A stretch of DNA of 64,000 bases from Azonexus sp. (GCA_017983755.1 JAGOAU010000001.1:245572-309571), one strand, 5' to 3'; shown: positions 46,765-56,181, counted from the first letter of the stretch. Translations and numbers: made by a program. Notes: generated by a model not told the origin, from the letters alone.

Positions 46765-48645
46765 CTATTTTTCCGGGCCGCGCAGGGCCAGCACCCGGGC
46801 ATGCAGTGTTTTCGGGCTGGCTTCCGCCGCCGCTACCGGCGGCCCGGCACGCAAGCTGATCCGCGCGAACAGCCCGCGCCGGAACGGGGTTTTCATCGCT
46901 TCGCCATCGACCCGCGAGAAGTAGCTGCCCCACAGCCCGGACAGCGCCAGCGGCACGACCGGCACCGGGTTGGCGGCGAGAATGCGCGAAATGCCGGGGC
47001 GGAAGGGCTGCAGTTCGCCGTCGCGGGTGATGTTGCCCTCGGGGAAGATACCGACCAGTTCGCCCGCGGCCAGCGCGGTCGACACCTCGGCGAAGGCCTT
47101 TTCCATCAGCGCCGGGTCTTCCTTGGCCGCGGCGATGGGAATCGCGCCGCAGTGACGGAAGACGTAGCTGAGAACCGGTATGCGGAAGATGCGATGGTCC
47201 ATGACGAAGCGCACCGGGCGCGGCGCGGCGCCCATGATGATTACCGCATCGACGAAGCTGACGTGGTTGGCGACGATGACCGCAGCCCCCTCTTCCGGAA
47301 TATTTTCCAGCCCTTCGCTGCGCAGCCGGTAGGCGGCCTTGATCAGCAGCCAGGCGATGAAGCGCAGCAGGAATTCCGGCACCAGCCCGTAGATGTAGAT
47401 CGCCACCGCCGCGTTGAGCAGCGCCGCGATGCCGAACAGCGCCGGGATCGACAGCCCGGCGCTCAGCAGCGCCGCCGCCCCCAGCGCACCGACGACCATG
47501 AACAGCGCGTTGACGATGTTGTTGGCGGCGATGATGCGGGCGCGCGTTTCCTCGGCGCTGCGCAACTGGACCAGCGCGTAGAGCGGCACGATGAAGAAGC
47601 CGCCGAAGACGCCAAGCATCATCAGGTCGAACAGCACGCGCCAGATTGCCGGCAGGCTGAGCAGCGCCAGTAATTCGTGCGTGCCGTTGCCGGCGAGGCC
47701 GACCGGCGAAGCGAAATACATATCGAGCCCGAACAGCGTCAGGCCGATCGAGCCGAAAGGCACGAGGCCGATCTCGACGCGCTTGCCGGACATGCGTTCG
47801 CAGAGCAACGAGCCGAGGCCGATGCCGACCGTAAACGTCGCCAGCAACAGCGTCACCGACGACTCGCTGCCGCCCAGCACGTTCCTTGCGTAGGCCGGGA
47901 ACTGGGCGAGGAACAGCGCGCCGTAGAGCCAGAACCACGAAATACCGAGGATCGACAGGAAGACCGTGCGGTTGGCACGCGCGAAGTTGATGTTGCGCCA
48001 GGTTTCGGTGACCGGATTGGGGTTGACCTTGAGCCCGGGCGCTGGCGCCGGTGCCGCCGGGATGCCGCGGCTGGCCAGATAACCGGCGAAGGCGACGACG
48101 AAACCACCGAGCGCGATCCACGCCGGATGTTCGACCGATCCGGCGAGCAGGCCGCCGGCCAGCGTGCCGACCAGGATGGCGACGAAGGTGCCGGCCTCGA
48201 TCAGCGCATTGCCGCCGACCAGTTCGTCGGTATGCAGGTGCTGCGGCAGGATCGCGTACTTGACCGGGCCGAACAGCGTCGAATGCAGGCCGAGCAGGAA
48301 CAGCCCGCCCATCAGCAAGGGCAGGCTGTGCATGAAGAAGCCGGCGGCGGCGACGCCCATGATGACCATTTCCAGCACCTTGACCAGGCGCGCCAGCATC
48401 GCCTTGTCGTACTTGTCGGCCAGTTGCCCGGCCGTCGCCGAGAACAGGAAGAAAGGCAGGATGAAGATGCCGGCCGCCAGGTTGGCCAGCAGTTCAGGCT
48501 TGAGTGTCGTCCATTGCGCCGACTGGAAGGTGAGCAGGACGACCAGCGCGTTCTTGAACAGGTTGTCGTTGAAGGCGCCGAGGAACTGCGTCGCGAAGAA
48601 GGGGGCGAAACGCTTTTGCTTGAGGAGTCCGAATTGTCCGCTCAT
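46765..48645 (-). CDS. LplT-like MFS transporter fused to a PlsC acyltransferase
   Basis: A 626-residue two-part protein. Residues 1-410 are a 12-helix MFS domain of the lysophospholipid flippase type (FFATQFLGAFNDNLFKNALVVLLTF start). Residues 430-626 are a glycerophospholipid acyltransferase with the NHVSFVD and FPEGN motifs of the PlsC fold. It is expected to flip lysophospholipids inward and re-acylate them. A separate acyltransferase/ligase gene lies upstream, so the E. coli LplT-Aas system is present with one acyltransferase domain in excess. Confidence 0.88.
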   Translation of the reverse strand: MSGQFGLLKQKRFAPFFATQFLGAFNDNLFKNALVVLLTFQSAQWTTLKPELLANLAAGIFILPFFLFSATAGQLADKYDKAMLARLVKVLEMVIMGVAAAGFFMHSLPLLMGGLFLLGLHSTLFGPVKYAILPQHLHTDELVGGNALIEAGTFVAILVGTLAGGLLAGSVEHPAWIALGGFVVAFAGYLASRGIPAAPAPAPGLKVNPNPVTETWRNINFARANRTVFLSILGISWFWLYGALFLAQFPAYARNVLGGSESSVTLLLATFTVGIGLGSLLCERMSGKRVEIGLVPFGSIGLTLFGLDMYFASPVGLAGNGTHELLALLSLPAIWRVLFDLMMLGVFGGFFIVPLYALVQLRSAEETRARIIAANNIVNALFMVVGALGAAALLSAGLSIPALFGIAALLNAAVAIYIYGLVPEFLLRFIAWLLIKAAYRLRSEGLENIPEEGAAVIVANHVSFVDAVIIMGAAPRPVRFVMDHRIFRIPVLSYVFRHCGAIPIAAAKEDPALMEKAFAEVSTALAAGELVGIFPEGNITRDGELQPFRPGISRILAANPVPVVPLALSGLWGSYFSRVDGEAMKTPFRRGLFARISLRAGPPVAAAEASPKTLHARVLALRGPEK

Positions 48646-48764
48646 GGGTGGCTCGCTGAAAAAAGTTGGCGGGGATGGGAAGCCGAGGAGGAAATGGAAT
48701 GCCCTTGCTCCACGAGCAGGCGTTTGAAGACAAATTCTGGCGCCGGCGGATTACCGTATGCCAT

Positions 48765-49862
48765 TCATTGCGCCCCGGATATCCGGCGCACAGGCACGCT
48801 ATCGGTTTCGGATGAAAGCACCTCCAAGGCAACTTGTTTGCTTTCACCTGTTGCGATATTCAACAGCCACAAGGAAAACTGGTGATGCCGCCCCGGATCG
48901 CTGATATAGGCTGCATAAGCGCTGTTCGGGGAAAGGGCAATTCCCTCAATGAGAGACTTCAACCACGTCAGGCGCCTGATTTCCTCACCACGCTTCAGAA
49001 AGAGGTCGTAGTTGTAATAGCCCTTTTGAATACCGTCCAGCAGGTTAGTGCGCGAGGAGAACAACACATCTCCATTCCGGGCGACTCGCGGCGAGCTTGA
49101 GTGCCTACCCTCCGTTTGAAACCATGGCTCAAGGTACTTCCGCATTGGCCCGAGACGGACAATATGGTCCTCACCGAAGCGTTCTTTATATTCTTTGTAA
49201 TCCTTTTTCCTCGATGCGACACCGAACTCGGGGTAATTGCACATCGGCCCTTCGCCGGAAAAGATCAGGTCATCATTGTCCGGGGCGATGAATGGTTTGC
49301 CGAGACCATAGAAGCAGTAATTTGTCACTCTCATATTTGACCCCGAAGCGATATCCAGAATATGAATATCCCAACCCGTCGCGCGCGGATCGCCATTGAA
49401 CCAGGTACGCTGGCGATGAGACTGAATGAAGGCCACACTTTTGTCATCGAATGAGAGACTTGGACTGGACTTATGGCTCGGATCGGTGGTTAGCCGACGA
49501 TAGGTATTGGAATCCAGATCGATCAGGACGATTTGAGGATACGAAGTGAACTCCGCCTTCCGGTAACGCAACACGCCCGCGAGCATGGCCGGATGATTCG
49601 CCATGCTCGCGCTGCTGAAACGGAACTCCTGCTCGACCGGAACTATTCGGCTGAATCTCTGTTCCTCAAGCGAATAGGCAACTAGGTCGCATTCCGAACC
49701 CTTGCAGAAATCGAAGAACAGCGTCTTGCTATCCGATGAAAACGCAGGGCTCCTGATGTCTATGGCCGTAGAAACGCTTGCTCCAGTACCACAAGCTGAA
49801 TTCAGCATCGCCAGCAAGGCCAATACCGCTGCTCTTGCCAACAAGGGTGACATGGCCATCAC
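48765..49862 (-). CDS. TolB-like beta-propeller lipoprotein, atypical composition
   Basis: A 365-residue lipoprotein with signal peptide and a lipobox ending in LNSAC. The mature part has several TolB/WD40-like blade segments (DIRSPAFSSDSKTLFFDF, SSPSLSFDDKSVAFIQS, GKPFIAPDNDDLIFSGEG, SSSPRVARNGDVLFSSR), indicating a periplasmic or surface beta-propeller. Its function is unknown. The DNA is visibly poorer in G+C (about 45-57% in sampled 60-base lines) than its neighbours (about 65%). The GTG start overlaps the ligase-gene stop; an ATG one codon later is equally possible. Confidence 0.75.
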   Translation of the reverse strand: MMAMSPLLARAAVLALLAMLNSACGTGASVSTAIDIRSPAFSSDSKTLFFDFCKGSECDLVAYSLEEQRFSRIVPVEQEFRFSSASMANHPAMLAGVLRYRKAEFTSYPQIVLIDLDSNTYRRLTTDPSHKSSPSLSFDDKSVAFIQSHRQRTWFNGDPRATGWDIHILDIASGSNMRVTNYCFYGLGKPFIAPDNDDLIFSGEGPMCNYPEFGVASRKKDYKEYKERFGEDHIVRLGPMRKYLEPWFQTEGRHSSSPRVARNGDVLFSSRTNLLDGIQKGYYNYDLFLKRGEEIRRLTWLKSLIEGIALSPNSAYAAYISDPGRHHQFSLWLLNIATGESKQVALEVLSSETDSVPVRRISGAQ

Positions 49863-52000
49863 ACCGCCTCCGCCAAGCGCTTCAAGGTCACGTAATCGAC
49901 CTTGCCGGTACCCAGCAGCGGCAGCGACTCGACGCGATGGATCTTGCGCGGCACGGCCAGTTCGGGGACGCCGAGTTCGCGCGCTTTGGCGGCCAGCAGT
50001 TCGCGGCTCAGTTCGCCATCGGTGGTGAACAGCACCAGCGCCTCGCCCTTGGCGGCGTCGGGCTGGCTGGAAACGGCGTGCGCCTTGTCCGGCGAAGTCG
50101 CGGTCGCCACTTTTTCGGCGACTTCCAGGCTAACCATCTCTCCAGCAATCTTGGCGAAGCGCTTGACCCGGCCGACGATCTTCACGAAACCCTCGTCGTC
50201 GATCTGCACCACGTCACCGGTTTCGTACCAGCCGTCCCCAAGTTCGGAAAGCGGCGGCTGCAGCACGCCCGGCTGGTCGGCCTTGAGGTAGCCGGACATG
50301 ACGTTGGGGCCGCGCACATGCAGGATGCCGCCGTGCTCGATGCCGGTAACCGGCAGCAGGCGATGTTCTATACCCGGCAACAGGTTGCCGACGGTGCCGG
50401 TTTTGTAGGCCATGGGCGTGTTGACCGCGAGCACCGGCGCCGTCTCGGTGGCGCCATAGCCTTCGAAGATGCGCAGGCCGAACTTTTCGAACCACTGGTT
50501 GCGCACCGCCTCGGAGAGCTTTTCGGCGCCGGCGACGACGTAGCGCAGGCGGTAGAAGTCGTAAGGATTGGCGAACTTGGCGTAGTTGGCGAGGAAGGTC
50601 GAGGTGCCGAACAGCACCGTGCAGCCCCGGTCGTAGGCCAGCTCGGGAATCACCCGGTAGTGCAGCGGCGAGGGGTAGAGGAAGAGGCTGGCGCCGTTCA
50701 ACACCGGCAGCAGCGCCCCCGCCGTCAGGCCGAAGGAATGGAAGATGGGCAGCGCATTGAGCACCTTGTCGTACACCGAAAAATCAATGACGGCGCGAAT
50801 CTGCGCGATGTTGGCGAGAATCGCCCGGTGCGGCAGCACGACGCCCTTCGGCTTGCCCTCCGACCCGGAGGTGAACAACACGACGGCAGCTTCCTCGGGT
50901 GAGGTTTTCAGTTCGAAGGCGCGTGGAAAGTGGATGGCGTAACCGATCAGCCATAGCTTGTCAGCCAGACCGATCTGCTCACGGATGTCTTCCAGGTAAT
51001 GCACTTGCACCCCCTTAAGCCCGGCCAGCTTGTCGGTCAGCTTGCCCTGCTCGACAAAGGCGCGCGAGGTGATAACGGTACGGATCTCGGCGCCGTCGCA
51101 GGCGGCCTGCATGGCATCGACACCGGCCGTGTAATTGAGCATGGCCGGCACCCGGCGGCGGGCGCTGAGGCCGAAGATCAGCCCCAGGGTCGGCACCAGA
51201 TTGGGCAGCAGCAAACCGACGCGTTCGCCGGGCTTGGTCAGGCGTTCGACCTGGCGCGCGAGGATGAGCGCCATCTTCAACAGATCGTTGTACGAATATT
51301 CGATCTGCTTGACGTCCTCGAACGGGCGGCGGCCGCGACCGAAGATTTCCGCCGCGTCGCACAGCGCAGTGTAGATCGTCTGCTCGGGGCGCGAGGCGAA
51401 GATCATTTCCTGCATCAAGCGGCGCATCTGCTCGCCGGCCTTGCGTCGCCGCTGCTTGGCGGTGGCCGCTTCGGGCATCGGAAAGTGCGCTTCGGGCAGC
51501 ACGGTTAACTTGATTTTCGGAAAGATTTCCTTCGGATGGCGGCCGGACAAACGCGAGAAATACGAGCGCGAGGCGCCGTCCAGGCGCACCGGAATCACCG
51601 TCGCGCCGGTCTTGGCGGCGACGAAAGCCGGGCCGTCATAAACCTTCATCAGCGAGCCGGTCAGCGTGATGCGCCCCTCCGGAAAGATGACCACCGGGCG
51701 GCCGGATTCGATCAGCCGGATAACCTTCTTCATCGCCATCGGGCTGGTCGGATCGACCGCCAGGTAATCGACCTGCGACAGCAGGATGCGGAACCAGAAG
51801 CTGTTGGCGATGCTAGTATGGACGACGAAAACCGGGTCGATCGGCAGGAACAGGCCGAGCAGCAGGCCATCGAGGAAGGATTCGTGATTGGCGACGATGA
51901 GCAGGCGCTCATGCGAGAAATCGGACTGCCGGAACTGGATGTCGACACGGAACAGCAAACGGGCCAGGCCGCGCAACAGCGGCCGCAATACCTTGCGCAT
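49859..52000 (-). CDS. aas: Acyltransferase/acyl-ACP synthetase (Aas-like)
   Basis: A 713-residue bifunctional enzyme. Residues 1-190 are a PlsC acyltransferase domain with NHESFLD (Asn38, His39, Asp44) and FPEGR. Residues 200-713 are an AMP-forming acyl ligase with LFTSGSEGKPKG and a GYGATETAP motif. It is expected to acylate lysophosphatidylethanolamine and to activate fatty acids onto ACP at the inner membrane. It shares one base with the arsR stop (TGATG) and overlaps the lipoprotein gene, so it is in the arsR operon. Confidence 0.92.
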   Translation of the reverse strand: MRKVLRPLLRGLARLLFRVDIQFRQSDFSHERLLIVANHESFLDGLLLGLFLPIDPVFVVHTSIANSFWFRILLSQVDYLAVDPTSPMAMKKVIRLIESGRPVVIFPEGRITLTGSLMKVYDGPAFVAAKTGATVIPVRLDGASRSYFSRLSGRHPKEIFPKIKLTVLPEAHFPMPEAATAKQRRRKAGEQMRRLMQEMIFASRPEQTIYTALCDAAEIFGRGRRPFEDVKQIEYSYNDLLKMALILARQVERLTKPGERVGLLLPNLVPTLGLIFGLSARRRVPAMLNYTAGVDAMQAACDGAEIRTVITSRAFVEQGKLTDKLAGLKGVQVHYLEDIREQIGLADKLWLIGYAIHFPRAFELKTSPEEAAVVLFTSGSEGKPKGVVLPHRAILANIAQIRAVIDFSVYDKVLNALPIFHSFGLTAGALLPVLNGASLFLYPSPLHYRVIPELAYDRGCTVLFGTSTFLANYAKFANPYDFYRLRYVVAGAEKLSEAVRNQWFEKFGLRIFEGYGATETAPVLAVNTPMAYKTGTVGNLLPGIEHRLLPVTGIEHGGILHVRGPNVMSGYLKADQPGVLQPPLSELGDGWYETGDVVQIDDEGFVKIVGRVKRFAKIAGEMVSLEVAEKVATATSPDKAHAVSSQPDAAKGEALVLFTTDGELSRELLAAKARELGVPELAVPRKIHRVESLPLLGTGKVDYVTLKRLAEAV

Positions 52001-52311
52001 CAGGTGTTTTCCTTCAGGTAGTCGAGCACATTGCCCAGGGTCGTTTCCAGGGCCGCGCGATTGATCCAGAACCAGACTTCCTTGCCGATCTTTTCGGAAG
52101 CCAGGACGCCAGATTCGTGCAGAATTTTCAGGTGGTGCGAGACGGTCGACCGCGCCAGGGTCGAGACTTCGGCGATCTGCCCGACGTTGAGCCGTTCGCC
52201 CGGCTCGAACAGCAACAGGATGCGCTGCCGGTGCTCATCGCCGAGGGCGACGAAAATGCGGGACATCGCCTGCCACGCGGGCGGGATGGCTTGGGTGTAA
52301 TCATTCTTCAT
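52000..52311 (-). CDS. ArsR-family transcriptional regulator without cysteines
   Basis: A 103-residue winged-helix repressor. The core LGDEHRQRILLLFEPGERLNVGQIAEVSTLARSTVSHHLKILHESGVLASEKIG contains the ArsR recognition helix (STVSHHLKIL). There is no cysteine at all, so classical thiol-metal sensing is excluded; a lipid, acyl or redox-independent signal is possible. A second ATG (residue 16, at 52266) is an alternative start closer to the usual family N-terminus. The operator and promoter described separately overlap the first ATG. It heads the operon with aas. Confidence 0.88.
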   Translation of the reverse strand: MKNDYTQAIPPAWQAMSRIFVALGDEHRQRILLLFEPGERLNVGQIAEVSTLARSTVSHHLKILHESGVLASEKIGKEVWFWINRAALETTLGNVLDYLKENT

Positions 52312-52338
52312 GTCGATGATCTTAGTTATATCGACATG
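52309..52338. promoter_or_regulatory. Palindromic operator of the arsR-aas operon
   Basis: CATGTCGAT (52309-52317) and ATCGACATG (52330-52338) form a perfect 9-base inverted repeat with a 12-base spacer. The left arm includes the first ATG of arsR and the spacer contains the predicted -10 box. It is a likely autoregulatory site. Confidence 0.8.
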
Positions 52339-52348
52339 ACTTCGTCAA
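52319..52348 (-). promoter_or_regulatory. Promoter of the arsR-aas operon
   Basis: On the minus strand TTGACG (52348-52343) and TAAGAT (52324-52319) are separated by 18 bases. The transcript would begin at or within a few bases of the first arsR ATG, so translation from that ATG would be leaderless; from the second ATG the leader would be about 45 bases. Confidence 0.55.
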
Positions 52349-52411
52349 GAGGATTTTTCTGGCGAGTCTCGTCAGCCGCTCAAGCCAGGATAGCCAACCG
52401 CATTTATTCAC

Positions 52412-52430
52412 CGTTCGATTTCGGCGAACG
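52412..52430. repeat. Inverted repeat upstream of hsdR
   Basis: CGTTCG (52412-52417) and CGAACG (52425-52430) with a 7-base spacer, about 55 bases before the hsdR ATG in a 170-base divergent region. It may be an operator for the restriction genes. The rest of this gap shows no other clear element apart from the arsR promoter. Confidence 0.4.
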
Positions 52431-52481
52431 AAACGGCAAGATGTTAAGCTCATTGTCATTGCTCTCCACCATCTGCGCTGA

Positions 52482-54827
52482 ATGGACAAAAAGTCGCTTT
52501 CCGAGCGTGACATCTGCACCAAACTCATCACACCGGCCATGGAAGCCGCTGGCTGGGACCGGGCAACGCAGTTCCTTGAAGAGGTCAATCTCACCAGCGG
52601 CCGCATCGTCGTTCGCGGGAACAAGGCCAGGCGCGACGAGAAAACCATTCGCCGCGCCGACTACGTCCTGTATTTCAAGCCGGGCATCCCCATCGCGGTC
52701 GTCGAGGCCAAGGACAACAATCACTCGGTTCGGGATGGCATCCAGCAGGCTCTCGGCTACGCGGAAATGCTCGACGTGCCGTTCGCCTTTTCCAGCAATG
52801 GCGACGGTTTTCTCTGGCACGACAAGACGGCGACCAGCGGCCTGATCGAGTGCGAGATCGCGCTCGACGAATTTCCATCCCCGGCCGTTCTCTGGCAGCG
52901 TTATCTGGCCTGGAAAGGCATCGCCCCCGCCGCCGAGCCGGTATTCGCGCAGGACTACTACACCACCGGCAAGCTGCCGCGTTATTACCAGTTGAATGCA
53001 GTCAACCGGGCTGTCGAAGCCATTGCCAAGGGACAGGATCGCGTTCTTCTGGTCATGGCCACCGGCACCGGCAAAACCTTCACTGCCTTCCAGATCATCT
53101 GGCGCCTGTGGAAAGCCCGGGCAGCCAAACGCATCCTGTTTCTGGCCGATCGCAACATCCTCGTCGATCAGACCAAGACCAACGACTTCAAGCCCTTTGG
53201 CGGGGCAATGACCAAGATCGAAAAGCGTCAGGTGGACAAATCCTACGAGATCTACCTGTCGCTCTATCAGGCCGTCACCGGCAACGAAGAAGAAAAGAAC
53301 ATCTACAAGCAGTTCAGCCCGGATTTCTTCGACCTGATCGTCATCGACGAATGCCACCGCGGCAGCGCCGCCGAGGACTCCGCCTGGCGCGAAATCCTGG
53401 ATTACTTCAGTGCCGCCGTGCATCTCGGCCTCACCGCCACCCCCAGGGAAACCGAGGAAATCTCGAACATCACCTACTTCGGCGAGCCGGTCTATACCTA
53501 TTCCCTCAAGCAGGGCATCGAGGATGGCTTCCTGGCACCGTACAAGGTGATTCGCATCGACCTCGACAAGGATCTCGGCTGGCGACCGACCCAGGGCAAG
53601 GTCGACACCAGGGGGCAACTGGTCGAGGACCGGATTTATAACGCCTCGGACATGAACAAGACGCTGGTCCTCACCCAGCGTGACACGACCGTGGCCCGGC
53701 GCATCACCGAATTCCTCAAGGCCACCGACCGCATGGCCAAGACCATCGTCTTCTGCGAGGACATCGACCACGCCGCCCGCATGCGCCAGGCCCTGATCAA
53801 TGCCAATCCGGACCTCGCCAGCCAGAACCCGAAGTACGTGATGCAGATCACCGGCGACAACGAGGAAGGCAAGCTCGAACTCGACAATTTCATCAATCCG
53901 CGCAAGCCCTACCCGGTCATCGCCTGCACCTCCCGGCTGATGACCACCGGCGTCGACGCCAAGACCTGCGAGTTGGTCGTCCTCGACCGCACCATCAACT
54001 CGATGACCGAGTTCAAGCAGATCATCGGCCGCGGCACCCGCATCGACGAGGACTACGGCAAGCTCTGGTTCACCATCCTCGACTTCAAGCGCGCCACAGA
54101 ATTGTTCGCGGATGAAGCCTTCGACGGCGAGCCGGTCGTGATCTATCAACCCGGCCCCGATGCCCCGGTGGTGCCGCCGGAAGATCCCGAGCCGCCTCCG
54201 GGCGCAGATGGCAGTCCGGACGGAATACCCGGCGACGGCGGCATCATCGAAGACCCGCCGGGCGGCGGCCGGGTCAGGTACGTGATCGACGATGTCTCCG
54301 TCTATGTGGTGAATGAGCGTGTCCAGTATTACGGTAACGACGGCAAGCTGATTACCGAATCGCTCAAGGACTTCACGCGCATCCTGCTCAACAAGCGTTT
54401 CGCATCACTCGACAGCTTCCTGCAAACCTGGAACGACGCCGAGAAAAAGGCGGCCATCATTGCCGAACTGGAAGAACAGGGCATCCTGTTCGACGAACTG
54501 GCGAAGGAAGCCGGCAAGGAACTCGACCCCTTCGACCTGATCTGCCACATTGCCTTCGGCCAGAAGCCACTGACCCGCCGCGAACGGGCGGAACGTGTCA
54601 GGAAACGCGACTACTTCACCCGCTACGGTGACACCGCGCGCAAGGTGCTGGAAGTACTGCTCGACAAATATGCCGACGAAGGCATCGGCAACATCGAGCA
54701 GATGGAAGTCCTGCGGGTCGCGCCGCTCGATCAGTTCGGCTCCCCGGTCGAAATCGTCCAGACCTTTGGCGGCAAGGCCCAATACCAGGCAGCCCTTCGG
54801 GAACTCGAACAACACCTTTACCAATAA
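52482..54827 (+). CDS. hsdR: Type I restriction enzyme R subunit (EcoEI-like)
   Basis: A 781-residue motor nuclease subunit. The nuclease core is Asp60 with Glu75 and Lys77 (AVVEAKD), a PD-(D/E)xK site. Walker A is MATGTGKT (192-199), the DEAD-like motif is DECH, and the SF2 C-terminal helicase motifs ([15 protein letters not shown]) are complete. A Pro/Gly-rich linker (about residues 560-600) precedes the C-terminal subunit-binding region. It translocates and cuts DNA lacking the HsdMS methylation. The remaining subunits follow after fic. Confidence 0.93.
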   Translation: MDKKSLSERDICTKLITPAMEAAGWDRATQFLEEVNLTSGRIVVRGNKARRDEKTIRRADYVLYFKPGIPIAVVEAKDNNHSVRDGIQQALGYAEMLDVPFAFSSNGDGFLWHDKTATSGLIECEIALDEFPSPAVLWQRYLAWKGIAPAAEPVFAQDYYTTGKLPRYYQLNAVNRAVEAIAKGQDRVLLVMATGTGKTFTAFQIIWRLWKARAAKRILFLADRNILVDQTKTNDFKPFGGAMTKIEKRQVDKSYEIYLSLYQAVTGNEEEKNIYKQFSPDFFDLIVIDECHRGSAAEDSAWREILDYFSAAVHLGLTATPRETEEISNITYFGEPVYTYSLKQGIEDGFLAPYKVIRIDLDKDLGWRPTQGKVDTRGQLVEDRIYNASDMNKTLVLTQRDTTVARRITEFLKATDRMAKTIVFCEDIDHAARMRQALINANPDLASQNPKYVMQITGDNEEGKLELDNFINPRKPYPVIACTSRLMTTGVDAKTCELVVLDRTINSMTEFKQIIGRGTRIDEDYGKLWFTILDFKRATELFADEAFDGEPVVIYQPGPDAPVVPPEDPEPPPGADGSPDGIPGDGGIIEDPPGGGRVRYVIDDVSVYVVNERVQYYGNDGKLITESLKDFTRILLNKRFASLDSFLQTWNDAEKKAAIIAELEEQGILFDELAKEAGKELDPFDLICHIAFGQKPLTRRERAERVRKRDYFTRYGDTARKVLEVLLDKYADEGIGNIEQMEVLRVAPLDQFGSPVEIVQTFGGKAQYQAALRELEQHLYQ

Positions 54828-54972
54828 ATCGGCCACCGGCCGGAAAAACAACCGGCAAAAATTGCTCAAAAAATTGCCGAAAATATCAGGGTAAATAACA
54901 AACTTTCACAATAAATACCGCATGTTGTGAAACAATTGAAAAGCAATTCAATTCGGCAAACAAACCGGCAAA
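54828..54972. promoter_or_regulatory. AT-rich spacer between hsdR and fic with repeats
   Basis: A 145-base gap of low G+C compared with its surroundings. ACCGGCAAAA occurs twice, at 54851-54860 and 54964-54973, the second reaching into the fic ATG. AATTG/CAATT (54934-54938 and 54944-54948) forms a small inverted repeat. No Shine-Dalgarno sequence is visible before fic. It probably carries an independent promoter or operator for fic-hsdM-hsdS. Confidence 0.45.
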
Positions 54973-56181
54973 ATGGACCCGACAATCATTCCGCGTTACA
55001 CCCAGCCCCATCAATTCGAGCCGCTGCTGCCGCAAAGCAGGCTGGAAGAATTGCGCCAGCGCAGCCGCGGCATTGTCGAACGCTCCTTCCGCCTCACCGG
55101 CAGCGCCCACCCGGCCACCATCGCCAGCCTGCGCGAACTCGTCCGGGCCATGAACTCCTACTACTCCAACCGGATCGAAGGCCAGGGCACCCATCCGCGC
55201 AATATCGAACGCGCCCTGCGCCGCGACTTCTCCGCCAAGCCCGATGTCGCCCGCCTGCAACGCCTCGCCCTGGCCCACATCGAAGCCGAGCGCGAACTCG
55301 AAACCCGCCTCGCAGCCGGCGCCCTGCCACTCAGCAGCGCCTTCGTTCGCGAAGCCCACGCCGCGCTCTACGGCCGGCTGCCGGAAGCCGATCGCCTGAG
55401 CGCCGATGAGCACCTCGTCACCCCCGGCGCCCTGCGCAGCGAACTCGAACTGGTCGCCGTCGGCCGCCATGAACCGCCGCCACCCGAAGCGCTACCGGCT
55501 TTCCTTGAGCGTTTCGATCAGGTCTATGGCCGCCAGCCACCGCTCGAAGACCTCCTGTTCACCGTTGCCGCCGCCCACCAGCGCATGGCCTGGATACACC
55601 CTTTCCTCGATGGCAATGGCCGCGCCTGCCGCTTGCAGACCCATTGCGCCCTGTGGTCCGTGAGCCGTGGCCTGTGGTCGGCCAGCCGCGGGCTGGCGCG
55701 CCAGCGGGACGCCTACTACGCCCGCCTCGACGCCGCCGACGCCCCCCGCCAGGGCGATCTCGACGGCCGCGGCAACCTTAGCGAAAAGGAACTGCACAAC
55801 TGGTGCGCCTGGTTCATCGGCATCTGCGAAGACCAGGTCAACTTCATGGCCCGGATGCTCGACCTCGACAGCATGAAAACCCGCATCCATGCGCTCATCT
55901 CCTTCCGCGCTGCCCATGACAAAAGTATCCGCCCGGAGGCCATCGTGCCGCTTTACCACCTCTTCCTGGCCGGCCCCACGCCACGGGGAGAATTCCAGCA
56001 AATGACCGGCCTCGGCGAACGCACTGCCCGCAGCCTGCTCTCCCGCCTCATCGAAACCGGGCTCGTCACCAGTGAAGGGCATACCGCGCCCGTGCGCTTC
56101 GCCTTTCCGCTCGATGCCCTGCAATTCCTGCTCCCGGAGCTCTATCCGGAAGCCGCCACCCACGAAGACAGCTTTCAATGA
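54973..56181 (+). CDS. Fic family protein (class II, N-terminal inhibitory motif)
   Basis: A 402-residue Fic protein. The active-site motif HPFLDGNGRACR is at residues 209-220; it transfers AMP or another nucleotide-derived group to target proteins. The inhibitory helix motif (S/T)xxxE(G/N) is present N-terminally as SNRIEG (65-70), so the protein is self-restrained. A C-terminal winged-helix-like region (about 320-385) follows. Directly after the Fic motif LWSVSRG/LWSASRG is a 7-residue tandem repeat. The stop overlaps hsdM (ATGA), tying its expression to the methylase. Confidence 0.93.
   Translation: MDPTIIPRYTQPHQFEPLLPQSRLEELRQRSRGIVERSFRLTGSAHPATIASLRELVRAMNSYYSNRIEGQGTHPRNIERALRRDFSAKPDVARLQRLALAHIEAERELETRLAAGALPLSSAFVREAHAALYGRLPEADRLSADEHLVTPGALRSELELVAVGRHEPPPPEALPAFLERFDQVYGRQPPLEDLLFTVAAAHQRMAWIHPFLDGNGRACRLQTHCALWSVSRGLWSASRGLARQRDAYYARLDAADAPRQGDLDGRGNLSEKELHNWCAWFIGICEDQVNFMARMLDLDSMKTRIHALISFRAAHDKSIRPEAIVPLYHLFLAGPTPRGEFQQMTGLGERTARSLLSRLIETGLVTSEGHTAPVRFAFPLDALQFLLPELYPEAATHEDSFQ
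55651..55692 (+). repeat. 21-base tandem duplication in fic
   Basis: Two adjacent 21-base units (55651-55671 and 55672-55692) encode LWSVSRG and LWSASRG. They are in frame and lie immediately after the Fic catalytic motif. The units differ at several bases, so the duplication is not brand new. Confidence 0.75.

Noticed and set aside
48690-48720. A possible hairpin (TTGCTC/GAGCAG) downstream of the beta-propeller lipoprotein gene
   Set aside because: Short stem and no T run on either strand; not called a terminator.
52404-54149. A 581-residue open frame antisense to hsdR
   Set aside because: hsdR motifs are complete on the plus strand; the antisense frame is a codon-bias shadow.
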